From contig NZ_FNRI01000002.1 of the NCBI RefSeq assembly GCF_900107675.1, positions 248,001 through 312,000 on the forward strand: 64,000 nucleotides of DNA, in the 5' to 3' direction. This DNA comes from Alistipes timonensis JC136 (lineage in GTDB: Bacteria; Bacteroidota; Bacteroidia; Bacteroidales; Rikenellaceae). Below the pieces are notes generated by a model. That model was given only the letters and a program-made list of their open reading frames with translations, was not told where the DNA came from and searched no databases. The position numbers were made by a program, and so were the translations under genes. Below, piece by piece: positions 10,828 to 20,456 of the stretch (its first letter is position 1; every line of letters begins with the position of its first letter).

Positions 10828-12594
10828 ATGAAGCATTTACATAAGACACTCATCGGGTCGGCCCTGACGCTCGCGCTCGCCGGTTGCAACGACTTCCTGG
10901 ACCTCTCGTCCTACGACGAGGTCAGCTCCGGCACAGCGTTCTCGACCACCACGCTGGCCGAATCGGTCGTCGTCGGCGCTTACAGCAACATTCTCTACGA
11001 CTATATCGACGGCAGCCGCTCGCGCCTCAACTGGGACGCCTTCTCGTCGGTCATGGACCCCACCGACGGGCATATCTACCTCAACTACTCCTACCTCACG
11101 GGAACGATCCAGCCCAACGACGCCTCGTTCCTGACCTACTGGAAACGTTTCTACGAGGGCATCAACCGCGCCAACGACGTGATCAACAACATCGCCTCGT
11201 GCCCCACGATGAGCGACGCCCTCAAACGCCAGCGCATCGCCGAGTGCAAGTTCCTGCGCGCCTTCCACTATTACCGCCTCAACTGCCTCTGGCGGGGCGT
11301 TCCGGTCTATCTGGAGAACCTCGCTCCCGGGGAGTACACCCGTGCCCGTTCTTCGGAGGAGCAGGTGTGGGACATCATCATCGACGACCTCGACGACTGC
11401 ATCGCCTGCGAAGAGCTGCCCGGCAAGTACAAATCGAGCGACAGCGGCTACGGCCGTGTGACCAAGGGTGCGGCCTACACGCTGCGCGGAAAGGTCTACC
11501 TGTGGCTGAAGAAATGGGAGGAGGCCGAAAAGGATTTCCTCGAAGTCGGCAAACTGGGCTACGACCTCTACCGGGGCGACTATGCCGACCTGTTCAAACA
11601 GGCCAACGAGAAGTGCGACGAGATGATCTTCAGCGCCCAGATGGAGGAGGTGCAGGGCTTCGGCAACGTCTTCAGCTATACCTACGGCAACATGGTCACC
11701 AAGGGCAACGGCACCTCGTCGTTCTTCATGAACGCCCGCTTCGTCGACTCCTACGAGTGGGCAGACGGCAGGCCCTTCGACTGGGACGACGTAATCGACG
11801 GCTACGACGCCATGCAGCCCAAGGCCCGCAGCGTCTATTTCCTGCGCGACAACATGACCTCCACCGAGAGCTCGACGATGCAGACCTACGGGGCCGACCT
11901 CTCGGAATATCTCGAGACAGGCAACGAAGCGCGCATCCGCGCGGCCTACACCGGCCGCGACCCGCGTCTGGCGGCGACCATCATCACCCCCTACTCGACC
12001 TACAAGGGAGGCGCCTCGGGCGCGGAGCTGACCTACACGCTGCGGTGGCCCTTCCGCTCCAGCGCGGCGCCGTCGCTCGACCTCGAGACCCGTTCAAACA
12101 GCTACATGCTCTACTCGATCCGCAAGTTCGTGACCTCGGGCAACGAGTACGCCAATATCCAGTACAACCCCGTCGACGTGCCTATCTTCCGCTATGCCGA
12201 CGTGCTGCTCTGCCTCGCGGAAGCCGTCAACGAGCAGGGACGCTACGGCGAGGCCGCGGGCTACGTGAACCAGGTCCGCAAGCGCGCAGGCGTCGCGGAA
12301 CTCAACACGCCGGGCAATCCGCATGTCGCCGTGACCAGCGCCGACGAACTGCGCCCGCGCATCCGCAACGAGAAGAAATGGGAGCTGGCCTGCGAGGAGC
12401 AGCTCTACTGCGACGAACTCCGCTGGGGCACGTGGCAGACGGACAAATTCGCCGACGGAAACGGTCTGCTGGAGTGCTGGGGAGCCCCCGTATACGAATA
12501 CAAATGGGGCGGTTCGGCCTACCTCAAATGGCCCATCCCCTCGTCCGAACGGGAAAAGAATCCCAACCTCGTCCAAAACGACAACTGGCATTAA
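10828..12594 (+). CDS. SusD/RagB-type surface glycan-binding lipoprotein
   Basis: Surface lipoprotein that forms the lid over the SusC transporter and binds the glycan. The lipobox LALAGC puts the lipidated cysteine at residue 20, followed by NDFLDL as usual in this family. The middle carries TPR-like helices (FLRAFHYYRLNCLWRGVPVYLE). The C-terminal part has PIFRYADVLLCLAEAVNEQG and ELACEEQLYCDELRWG, which are standard SusD signatures. Length 588. It starts 15 bases after the susC-like stop. Confidence 0.96.
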   Translation: MKHLHKTLIGSALTLALAGCNDFLDLSSYDEVSSGTAFSTTTLAESVVVGAYSNILYDYIDGSRSRLNWDAFSSVMDPTDGHIYLNYSYLTGTIQPNDASFLTYWKRFYEGINRANDVINNIASCPTMSDALKRQRIAECKFLRAFHYYRLNCLWRGVPVYLENLAPGEYTRARSSEEQVWDIIIDDLDDCIACEELPGKYKSSDSGYGRVTKGAAYTLRGKVYLWLKKWEEAEKDFLEVGKLGYDLYRGDYADLFKQANEKCDEMIFSAQMEEVQGFGNVFSYTYGNMVTKGNGTSSFFMNARFVDSYEWADGRPFDWDDVIDGYDAMQPKARSVYFLRDNMTSTESSTMQTYGADLSEYLETGNEARIRAAYTGRDPRLAATIITPYSTYKGGASGAELTYTLRWPFRSSAAPSLDLETRSNSYMLYSIRKFVTSGNEYANIQYNPVDVPIFRYADVLLCLAEAVNEQGRYGEAAGYVNQVRKRAGVAELNTPGNPHVAVTSADELRPRIRNEKKWELACEEQLYCDELRWGTWQTDKFADGNGLLECWGAPVYEYKWGGSAYLKWPIPSSEREKNPNLVQNDNWH

Positions 12595-12618
12595 TAAAAC
12601 ACATAAACCAAATATCCG

Positions 12619-15600
12619 ATGAAACGAAAAATCCTGATGACATTCGGCCTGCTTGCCGGCATTGCGGTCGGCGCCCGGGCACAGCAAACCGAAGTTACGG
12701 CCCGGGAGGGAACGCTCGAACTCCCCACCTATGTACTCAACGCCGCCGAAACGGCGCCCATCTTCGAACGCGACTGGTCCTACCAGCGGGCGCGTCGTTC
12801 GGTCTACCCCTATCCGTTAGACGACAACATGACGCGCAACCGAAAGACGGTGAGCTACAAGGCCCTCTATCTCGAGAACGAATACGTCGAACTGTGCGTG
12901 CTGCCGGAGATCGGCGGACGGCTGTTCTACGCCATCGACAAGACCAACGGCTACGACATCTTCTATCACCAACATGTGGTCAAACCGGCGAACGTCGGCA
13001 TGACCGGAGCCTGGATCTCGGGCGGCGTCGAATGGAACGTCTTCCACCACCACCGGGCCACGTCGAACATCCCGTGCGACTACCGCATCGTCGAAAACGA
13101 GGACGGCAGCAAGACCATCTGGGTCGGAGAAACCGAACTCCGCCACCGCATGTCGTGGGCCATCGGCATCACGCTCCATCCGGGCAAGTCCTATATGGAG
13201 ATCACCGGACGGCTGGTCAACTCGACCGAGAACGACAATTCGATGCTCTACTGGTCGAACGTCTCGACGCTCGTGGACGACAACTACCAGATCATCTTCC
13301 CCCAGAGCACCGAATTCGTGACCTTCCACTGCAAGAACTGGTTCGCGCACTGGCCCGTCACCCGCGAGCCGTTCAACGGCATCGACGAATACGCCGACGG
13401 CATCGACGCCTCGTGGTGGAAGAACCATTTCATGTCCAACTCGATGTTCGTCCACGACCTCAAGGAGGACTTTATCGCCGGATACGACCACGGCCGCAAG
13501 GCCGGCACGATGCTGGCGGGCAACCACCACATCGTCAAGGGCGGCAAATTCTGGCTCTGGGGCCCCAACTCGGAGTGGGACACCCGCATCCTGACTGACA
13601 ACGACGGCCACTACTGCGAGCTGATGGTGGGCGCCTATTCGGACAACCAGCCCGACTACAACTGGAGCGCCCCCTACGAGGTGAAGGAGTTCACCCACTA
13701 CTGGTACGGACTGCGCGACATCGGCGGCGTGAAGACCGGCAACCGGCAGGCGGCCCTCAACCTCGATCTCGTGGCCCCGGGCAAAGCGCTGATAGGCGTC
13801 AACGCCACGGAGAAACTGTCCGGAACGACCGTCGCGCTCACGGCCGCCGGCCGGACACTCTTCACGCGGCAGACGGATCTCGCACCCGACGCCCCGTTCG
13901 TGGAGACCGTCGCCATCGACAAGACCATCGAACCGACCGACCTGCGGATCACGCTCACCGACGCCGCAGGCAAGGAGCTGCTGGCCTACTCGCCCGTGGA
14001 ACGCGACCCGAACAAACCGCTGCCGGAGATCGTGAAGCGTCCGCTGCGCCCCGAACAGATCGAGAACACCGAGGAGTGCTACCTCGTCGGGATGCGTAAC
14101 CTGCAGTTCCACAACCCGTTCATCGACCCCACGGACTATTTCGAAGAGGTGCTGCGCCGCGATCCGGGCGACACGCGCGCCAACACGCAGATGGGCGTCT
14201 GGTGGCGTCAGCGCGGCGACAACGAGAAGGCCGCCCGCTACCTGCGCACGGCGATCCGGCGTCAGACCAAGGATTACACCCGTCCGAAGGACTGCGAAGC
14301 GATGTATAACTTAGGGCTGATCCTCAAACAGGAGGGTCGGATCGAAGCGGCAATGGACACGCTCTACCGCGCCGTCTGGAGCTACAACTACAACTCGGCA
14401 GGCAATTTCCAGTTGGCGCAGCTCTATGTGGCGCAGGGTGACATCCCGATGGCGCTCGAGCGGCTGGACGAAGCCATCACCTACAACGCCAACAATTTCA
14501 GCGCCCTGAACCTGAAAGCCACCCTCCTGCGCACGCAGGGCGACAAAGCGGGCTCCTCAGCCTGTGTGAAGCGGGTGCTGGAGGCCGATCCCGTGAACGC
14601 CTATGCCACCTACGAACAGCAGCTATTGGGCGAAGGCGACTATTTCGAAACGCTGATGCGCGACGAGCCCGAATCGTACCTCGAACTGGCCCTCGCCTAC
14701 CTGCACAACGGATTTCCGGAGACAGCCGTGAAACTGCTCGAACGGATCGACGCCCGGACGGCCTACCCCACCGTCAAGATGTGGCTGGGCTATCTGGCCG
14801 GCAAGGCCGGCGACAAGGCTGCGGAAAAAGAGCTGTTCAAAGCGGCGCTGGCCCTGCCGACCGATCGCTGCAACCCGTTCCGGCTGGAAACGGTCGCCGT
14901 ATTGGAACGGGCCAAGGAGCTCTGCCCCGGGAGCTACAAACCCTCTTACTACCTGGGCAACCTATACTACAACAAGCAGCCCGACCGTGCGATGACCGAG
15001 TGGGAGCAGTGCATCGCCAAAGAGCCCACGTTCGCCATGGCCTGGCGGAACCTCGGATGGGCCCACTGGCTGCACACGAAGAATTACGGCGAAGCGGTGA
15101 AATACTACCGCCGGGCCATCGAGCTGGCTCCCGAAGAGGCGCTCTTCCTCGAGGAGATCGACCAGGTCTACGAAGCCAAGGGCGAGGACGTGCAGGTGCG
15201 CTACGACCTGCTGAAAAGCCACCACGACGTCTGCACGAAACGTTACTCTCCGCTGGCCGGGGAGGTCACGGCAGGCATCTTCGTCGGGGATTACGACTAT
15301 GTGCTCAAACTGCTGAAGGAATGCTATTTCCCGACGCGCGAAGGCGTCGCCAACTTCCACGACGTCTATGTCGACGCCCTGCTGCTGGCCGGGGAGGAGA
15401 AATTCGCCGCAGGGCAGCGGAAAGAGGCCCTCGCACTCTTCGAGAGCGCCTTCGACTATCCGGAGAACCACCAGGTGTTCCTCGTTGACAAACGCACGCC
15501 CCGCGACGCCCAGATTTATTACGTTATCGGCAACGCCTACGAACGAATGGGCAACCGCTCCAAGGCCATGCAGAACTACAAGAAGGCCGCGGCGGTGAAA

Positions 15601-15921
15601 GTCAAGAAGACCGACTACCGCTACTGGCAGGGCCTCGCGCTCGAAAAGCTGGGCAAAAAGGCCGAGGCCGAAGCCCTGTTCGAAGCGCTCGTCGAGGCCG
15701 GAAAGGCCGGCATCGTCGAGGACTACGTGAACTTCTACGGCGCCGAGGGCACCACGGGCAAGACCGTGGCGACGATCAACACCAAAGCCTGCTACACGCA
15801 GGGACTCGGCCTGCTGGGGCTCGGCAATCGGGACGAAGCCCGGAAATGCTTCGCAAAGTCCGTGGAGCTGAAGCCCGATAACCTCTGGGCGTCGGTGATG
15901 CTCCGGGAGTTGAAACGATAA
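12619..15921 (+). CDS. DUF5107 domain protein with C-terminal TPR array
   Basis: Secreted protein of 1,100 residues with a signal peptide ending near ARAQQ. The N-terminal half is a DUF5107-type domain with a mutarotase-like beta fold (LCVLPEIGGRLFYAIDKTNG, MTGAWISGGVEWNV, KFWLWGPNSEWDTRILTDNDGHYCELMVG). From about residue 500 onward there is a long tetratricopeptide array (for example MYNLGLILKQEGRIEAAMDTL and MAWRNLGWAHWLHTKNYGEAVKYYRRA). Proteins with this pairing recur in glycan loci of Bacteroidetes, but I know of no settled activity for them. The mutarotase-like fold is shared with several glycosidases, so a catalytic role is possible. It starts 24 bases after SusD and is probably part of the same transcript. 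A carbohydrate-active enzyme or a glycan-handling scaffold are the two options. Confidence 0.85.
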   Translation: MKRKILMTFGLLAGIAVGARAQQTEVTAREGTLELPTYVLNAAETAPIFERDWSYQRARRSVYPYPLDDNMTRNRKTVSYKALYLENEYVELCVLPEIGGRLFYAIDKTNGYDIFYHQHVVKPANVGMTGAWISGGVEWNVFHHHRATSNIPCDYRIVENEDGSKTIWVGETELRHRMSWAIGITLHPGKSYMEITGRLVNSTENDNSMLYWSNVSTLVDDNYQIIFPQSTEFVTFHCKNWFAHWPVTREPFNGIDEYADGIDASWWKNHFMSNSMFVHDLKEDFIAGYDHGRKAGTMLAGNHHIVKGGKFWLWGPNSEWDTRILTDNDGHYCELMVGAYSDNQPDYNWSAPYEVKEFTHYWYGLRDIGGVKTGNRQAALNLDLVAPGKALIGVNATEKLSGTTVALTAAGRTLFTRQTDLAPDAPFVETVAIDKTIEPTDLRITLTDAAGKELLAYSPVERDPNKPLPEIVKRPLRPEQIENTEECYLVGMRNLQFHNPFIDPTDYFEEVLRRDPGDTRANTQMGVWWRQRGDNEKAARYLRTAIRRQTKDYTRPKDCEAMYNLGLILKQEGRIEAAMDTLYRAVWSYNYNSAGNFQLAQLYVAQGDIPMALERLDEAITYNANNFSALNLKATLLRTQGDKAGSSACVKRVLEADPVNAYATYEQQLLGEGDYFETLMRDEPESYLELALAYLHNGFPETAVKLLERIDARTAYPTVKMWLGYLAGKAGDKAAEKELFKAALALPTDRCNPFRLETVAVLERAKELCPGSYKPSYYLGNLYYNKQPDRAMTEWEQCIAKEPTFAMAWRNLGWAHWLHTKNYGEAVKYYRRAIELAPEEALFLEEIDQVYEAKGEDVQVRYDLLKSHHDVCTKRYSPLAGEVTAGIFVGDYDYVLKLLKECYFPTREGVANFHDVYVDALLLAGEEKFAAGQRKEALALFESAFDYPENHQVFLVDKRTPRDAQIYYVIGNAYERMGNRSKAMQNYKKAAAVKVKKTDYRYWQGLALEKLGKKAEAEALFEALVEAGKAGIVEDYVNFYGAEGTTGKTVATINTKACYTQGLGLLGLGNRDEARKCFAKSVELKPDNLWASVMLRELKR

Positions 15922-15933
15922 ACAGCTGCAAAA

Positions 15934-17322
15934 ATGAATCTTCAACGAACACTGATGCTCGGAGGCTTCGCGGCCGCTGCCCTGACCGGGCAGCAGGCCG
16001 CGGCCCAGAAGCGGCCCAACATGGTCGTCATCCTCGCCGACGATTGCAGCTGGCATGACATAGGCTGCTACGGCGCGGTCAACAACCGCACGCCGCACAT
16101 CGATTCGCTGGCCCGCGCAGGCATGCGCTTCACGAACGCCTGGAATTCCGTATCGACGAGCGTGCCCACACGCCACTGCCTCTATACGGGCATGTACCCG
16201 ATCCGCAACGGCGGGCACTACAACCTCAGTGCGATCCGCGAAGGGGTCGAGACCATGCCCGTACGCCTTGCGCGGCTCGGCTACCGGGTGGGGCTGGCGG
16301 GGAAATGGCACATCCATCCGAAAGAGGCCTTCCCGTTCGAACGGGTCCCCGGATTCGCGGTCAACTGCCTGACGAAAGACCCTTCGCACACGATGAAGGG
16401 GGTCGAGGAGTTCATTTCGCGCAACCGTGAAGAACCGTTCTGTCTGGTGGTGGCCTCGGTCAACCCGCACGTTCCGTGGACGGGCGGCGATCCTTCGAAA
16501 TTCGACCTCGGGAAACTGGTCCTGCCGCCCCATTTCGTCGATACGCCGCAGACGCGCAAAAGCTATGCGGCCTATCTGGCCGAAATCGACCTGCTCGACC
16601 GGGAGGTGGGCGACGTAGTGCGGGCACTGCGGGAGCGGGAACTGCTCGACGACACGCTGGTGATCTTCCTCTCGGAACAGGGGACGCAGCTCACGGGCGC
16701 CAAGTGGACCAACTGGAACGCCGGGGTGCACGCGGCGATGATCGCCCGCTGGGACGGCCGCATCCGCCCGGGCCGCACGACCGACGCCATCGTGCAGTAC
16801 GAAGACATCCTGCCGACGCTCGTGGCGCTGGCAGGCGGAAGTCCCGACCGCGAGATGGACGGCCGCAGCATCGCGCCGCTCCTCGAAGGGCGCAGCGACC
16901 GCCACCGCAAATACGCCTTCCACCTCCACGACAACTACCCGTCGGGACCTCCCTATCCCATCCGCGCGGCGGGCGACGGCCGCTACCGGCTGATCTGGAA
17001 CCTGACCCCCGATCAGAGGATGATCGCCAAAAACATGGAAAACGAGCTGTGGCTCAAATCGTGGAAAGCGACCGACACGGAACATGCGAAATTCATCGTC
17101 GGGCGGTGGTATCACCGTCCGGAGTTCGAGCTGTACGACACGGCGGCCGACCCCTGGGAACTGACCAACCTGGCCGGGAAAAAGGAGTATGCCCGCATAC
17201 AGGCCCGACTGTTCCGGGCGCTGAAAAAATGGATGCGCGGGCAGGGCGATACAGGCATCGGAGCCGATACGGAACAAAACAAACCGGCGAACCGCCCCGC
17301 ACAAAAAAACGTCCGGCCATGA
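15934..17322 (+). CDS. Secreted sulfatase, serine-type active site
   Basis: Type I sulfatase of 462 residues that removes sulfate esters from a glycan. After a signal peptide the metal-binding pair Asp36-Asp37 sits in VVILADDCSWHDIGCYG. The active-site motif is SVPTRHCLYTG, with Ser76 where formylglycine must form. A serine in this place needs the anaerobic maturase anSME, which is not in this window. The residue after Ser76 is Val, while the classic pattern has a small residue. Later landmarks are GLAGKWHIHP, the HVPWTG region and LYDTAADPWELTNLAGK. The stop overlaps the next start by 4 bases (ATGA), so it is translationally coupled to the epimerase. Confidence 0.93.
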   Translation: MNLQRTLMLGGFAAAALTGQQAAAQKRPNMVVILADDCSWHDIGCYGAVNNRTPHIDSLARAGMRFTNAWNSVSTSVPTRHCLYTGMYPIRNGGHYNLSAIREGVETMPVRLARLGYRVGLAGKWHIHPKEAFPFERVPGFAVNCLTKDPSHTMKGVEEFISRNREEPFCLVVASVNPHVPWTGGDPSKFDLGKLVLPPHFVDTPQTRKSYAAYLAEIDLLDREVGDVVRALRERELLDDTLVIFLSEQGTQLTGAKWTNWNAGVHAAMIARWDGRIRPGRTTDAIVQYEDILPTLVALAGGSPDREMDGRSIAPLLEGRSDRHRKYAFHLHDNYPSGPPYPIRAAGDGRYRLIWNLTPDQRMIAKNMENELWLKSWKATDTEHAKFIVGRWYHRPEFELYDTAADPWELTNLAGKKEYARIQARLFRALKKWMRGQGDTGIGADTEQNKPANRPAQKNVRP

Positions 17323-18464
17323 AACGAATCATCCTTGCGGCCGTTTGCGGAGCGACGGCCTTTCTGACCGCCTGCACCGCAGGCGCACCCTCCGTGGAAA
17401 CCGTCCCGTTCGGACAACTCTCGTCCGGCGAGGAGGTCACCCTCTACCGGCTTCGGAGCGGCAGCGGCGCCTCGATGGAAGTCATCGACTACGGCTGCCG
17501 CGTGGTGCGGATCTGCGTCCCCGACCGCAACGGCGCAATCGCCGACATCGTGCCGGGATACGACAACATCCGCGACTTCGAGACCGGGAGCGAACGCTTC
17601 TTCGGAGCCCTGATCGGGCGCTACGGCAACCGCATCGCCAACGCCTCGTTCCCGCTCGACGGCGACACCGTGCGGCTCACCGCCAACGAGTGTCTGGCCG
17701 GATGTCCGGGCCACCTGCACGGCGGAACGAAAGGATTCGACCGCGTGATGTGGCAGGCCGAGCCGCTCGTGGAGGCGGACCGCGCGGGCGTACGCTTCAC
17801 GCGCCTGAGCCCCGACGGCGAAGAGGGCTATCCGGGCAACCTCGCCTGCACGGTCACCTACTGGTTCACGAAGGACAACGTCTGGCGGGCCGAATACGAG
17901 GCCGCGACCGACCGTCCGACCGTCGTCAACCTCTCGAACCACACCTATTTCAACCTCAAAGGCGTGGACGACGGCGGCTACGTGATGGACCACGTGATGC
18001 AGGTCGAGGCGGACCGCTACCTGCCCAACGACGCGCGCTTCGTGCCGCTGGGGCCGTCGGAGTCCGTGGAGGGCACGCCCTTCGACCTGCGGGAGCCCCA
18101 CCGTGTGGATTACGCCATCGACACTCCCAACGAGCACCTGCGCACGATGCGCGGATTCTCGGTCTGCTGGGTGCTCCGCAGCCAGACGGGCGAACTGGCC
18201 CGGGCCGCCGACCTGTGGGAGCCGCGCAGCGGCCGCGGAATCGAACTCCGGACCACGGAACCCGGACTGCTGACCTACACCGGACGGCTCTTCTCCCCGA
18301 ACGTCGTGGGCAAGGGCGGCCGGGCGGTGGAGAAATTCGGCGGCATGCTGCTCGAGACACTCCGCTACCCCGACTCGCCGAACCACCCCGAATACCCGTC
18401 GGCTGTGCTCCGCCCCGGCGAAACTTATCATTCAACCACCGAGTTCCGGTTCTATGCCAGATAG
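17319..18464 (+). CDS. Aldose 1-epimerase (mutarotase) lipoprotein
   Basis: Interconverts alpha and beta anomers of a hexose, usually galactose or glucose. The start is the ATG overlapping the sulfatase stop; the open frame runs further back inside that gene but has no support there. The lipobox FLTAC (Cys19) indicates a lipoprotein, so it acts in the periplasm or at the surface. Mutarotase landmarks are ALIGRYGNRIANASF, GHLHGGTKGFDRVMW (His134), VVNLSNHTYFNLKG (His208) and, near the end, GGMLLETLRYPDSPNHPEYP with the catalytic-region glutamate. Length 381 is normal. Its place after the sulfatase suggests it speeds use of a sugar released by the GH2 enzyme. Confidence 0.93.
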   Translation: MKRIILAAVCGATAFLTACTAGAPSVETVPFGQLSSGEEVTLYRLRSGSGASMEVIDYGCRVVRICVPDRNGAIADIVPGYDNIRDFETGSERFFGALIGRYGNRIANASFPLDGDTVRLTANECLAGCPGHLHGGTKGFDRVMWQAEPLVEADRAGVRFTRLSPDGEEGYPGNLACTVTYWFTKDNVWRAEYEAATDRPTVVNLSNHTYFNLKGVDDGGYVMDHVMQVEADRYLPNDARFVPLGPSESVEGTPFDLREPHRVDYAIDTPNEHLRTMRGFSVCWVLRSQTGELARAADLWEPRSGRGIELRTTEPGLLTYTGRLFSPNVVGKGGRAVEKFGGMLLETLRYPDSPNHPEYPSAVLRPGETYHSTTEFRFYAR

Positions 18465-18491
18465 TCCCGGAGCCCCAATGAACCGAACGCC

Positions 18492-20312
18492 ATGAAACAA
18501 ACCATCACGAAACTCGCCCTGGCGGCACTCGCCTTCGGCACGCCGGGCTGCAGCGACGACGACTCCCCCGGACCGAACCGGGGAGGAGCCTCCGAATCGC
18601 AAGAGCTGACCCTGACGCCCATCGGACAACTGAACCAAGGCGCGGACGAGATCAATTCCCACGCCGACGTGACCGCACGGTCGTCGGTCAAGATGAACTA
18701 CCGCAGTTACGTCAACCTCGGCCAAAGCGTCACGGGCAACGACAACCCGAACTACGCACGCATCAAAAAGCTGTCCGACGGTTCCTACATCCTGTTCAAC
18801 CATTACGGCGGTCAGGGGAACGCGAACGGCTTCGACATCTATTATGCCACGAGTCCCGATCTGGAAAACTGGACCGGCCGGGGGCTGTTTCTCGAACGCT
18901 ATGTCATCACCAATTCGCGCGGCAATCAGGACAAGCGGGTCTTCACCAATCCCAACGCCATCGTGCTCTCCAACGGCGACCTCCTGGCTTTCGCCTCCTA
19001 CCGGGCCAACATGAGCTACAACTACCTCGACTGCCAGTATGACCACGGAATCGTCATCCTGCGCAGTACGGACAACGGCAGGACGTGGAGCGATCCGCAG
19101 GAGATATACCACGGTCCGAACTGGGAGGCGCACATGGTAGAAATGCCCTCGGGAGAGCTTCAATGCTATTTTTCGGAGAGCCGTCCGTGGATTTCAGGCG
19201 GCCATTCGGGGACCTCGATGGTCGTCTCCGCTGACCACGGCGCGACCTGGACCCCGGGACTCGACCAGACCCCCTGGCGGGTCATCCGCCAGCACTGGGA
19301 GAACAGCGACAAGAACGCCACCTTCTACACCGACCAGATGCCGGTCGTCGTGCGCCTCAACAACAGCAACAAACAGGCCGCGGCGCTGGAGTCGGCCGTG
19401 AGCTGCGTCAACGGCAGCACGTCCTACGCCATCTCGTTCGCCTATTCCGACGACAAGGGACAGTGGGGCCATCTCGAAGGGGACGAAACGGGACCCGCCG
19501 ACCGTCAGAGCAACCTGTTCGACGGCGCGGCGCCCTTCCTCGTGCAGTTCCCGTCGGGCGAGACCCTCGTGTCCTACGGACTTTCGAGCCGGATGAACAT
19601 GCGCCTCGGCGACGCTGAAGCCCGCACATTCGGCGAACCGTTCGCGGCGCTGCCGGGACGCGGTTCCTGGGGCTGCTTGGAGCTGAATGGCAGCCACGAG
19701 GTGATCGCCGCGATGCGCAACAGCGAAAAGCCAGGCGACATCACGATCGCGCTGGCCCGTTTCGAACTCAACCACCGCATCACGGCGACCCGCCGCACGA
19801 TCAGCGTCGACGGCGGCAATGCGGAATGGGCGGCGACCGACGACGCGCTGTTCGTCGGCGAAAAGTCGCAGGCCCAGGCCACGCTTCGCTGTTCGTGCGA
19901 CGACCGGAACGTCTACTTTCTCGTGGAAGTGCTCGACGAGGCCATTTCGCGCGACGACTATGTAAATATCCTGCTCTCACCCGCCAACGAGGGCGACAGG
20001 CTCACCTCCGCCGCCCGCCGCATCAAAGTCTCGCACAGCGGACTGAAGAGCACGGACATCTATGCCGGAGGCTGGCGCGAGACCGACATGGGCGTCACGG
20101 TGCAGGCCGCCTACGACGGCACGGTCTCGGACAACAGCGACACGGACCACGGCTATCTGGTCGAAGTCGCCGTGCCGCGTTCGCAGCTCGACCTCGCATC
20201 GGGGGAGATTCTCGTGAACCTCGTGCTGTTCGACAGCCAGGGCGGCGAGGACGCCATCTGTCCCACGTCGTCGCGCAGCATCGCGAACTGGATACCCGTC
20301 GCAGGGCTGTAA
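18492..20312 (+). CDS. BNR/Asp-box propeller lipoprotein with CBM9-like C-terminus
   Basis: Lipoprotein of 606 residues (lipobox GTPGC, followed by acidic SDDDSPGP, which favours surface export). The propeller part has Asp-boxes STDNGRTWSD and SADHGATWTP and the strand IKKLSDGSYILFNHYGG. Around residues 430-606 a CBM9-like domain follows (ISVDGGNAEWAATDDALFV, VYFLVEVLDEAISRDDYVNILL). The automatic label would be exo-alpha-sialidase, but the first catalytic arginine motif is not clear, and exo-arabinanase-like GH93 or another propeller family is as possible. It is a paralog of the truncated first gene of the window. It is the last gene of the locus and is followed by a strong terminator. Confidence 0.85.
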   Translation: MKQTITKLALAALAFGTPGCSDDDSPGPNRGGASESQELTLTPIGQLNQGADEINSHADVTARSSVKMNYRSYVNLGQSVTGNDNPNYARIKKLSDGSYILFNHYGGQGNANGFDIYYATSPDLENWTGRGLFLERYVITNSRGNQDKRVFTNPNAIVLSNGDLLAFASYRANMSYNYLDCQYDHGIVILRSTDNGRTWSDPQEIYHGPNWEAHMVEMPSGELQCYFSESRPWISGGHSGTSMVVSADHGATWTPGLDQTPWRVIRQHWENSDKNATFYTDQMPVVVRLNNSNKQAAALESAVSCVNGSTSYAISFAYSDDKGQWGHLEGDETGPADRQSNLFDGAAPFLVQFPSGETLVSYGLSSRMNMRLGDAEARTFGEPFAALPGRGSWGCLELNGSHEVIAAMRNSEKPGDITIALARFELNHRITATRRTISVDGGNAEWAATDDALFVGEKSQAQATLRCSCDDRNVYFLVEVLDEAISRDDYVNILLSPANEGDRLTSAARRIKVSHSGLKSTDIYAGGWRETDMGVTVQAAYDGTVSDNSDTDHGYLVEVAVPRSQLDLASGEILVNLVLFDSQGGEDAICPTSSRSIANWIPVAGL

Positions 20313-20328
20313 AACAGCCGTCAGGAAG

Positions 20329-20367
20329 GTGGCGCGGAACGGCAGCGGTTCCGCGCCACTACCTTTT
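20329..20367 (+). terminator. Rho-independent terminator closing the first locus
   Basis: A perfect 12-bp stem, GTGGCGCGGAAC at 20329-20340 paired with its complement at 20348-20359, has a 7-base loop and is followed by TACCTTTT. It lies 16 bases after the stop of the BNR lipoprotein and separates the glycan locus from panC. Confidence 0.9.
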
Positions 20368-20400
20368 CGGAACGCCTCCGAACTATTTTTTACGATTTTC

Positions 20401-20432
20401 TTTCGTTATGTCTGAGGGAATTTCTACCTTTG
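20401..20432 (+). promoter_or_regulatory. panC promoter, Bacteroidetes type
   Basis: A perfect -7 element TACCTTTG occupies 20425-20432. A -33-like TTTC occupies 20401-20404, with a 20-base spacer. An in-frame TTG at 20430 falls inside this -7 element, so it cannot be the start; translation begins at the ATG at 20457. Confidence 0.8.
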
Positions 20433-20456
20433 CCCCGCAACTCGTTTCAAAAGGAG

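Noticed and set aside
20430..20456. Upstream TTG start for panC
   Set aside because: It lies inside the -7 promoter element; the ATG at 20457 gives the conserved N-terminus.
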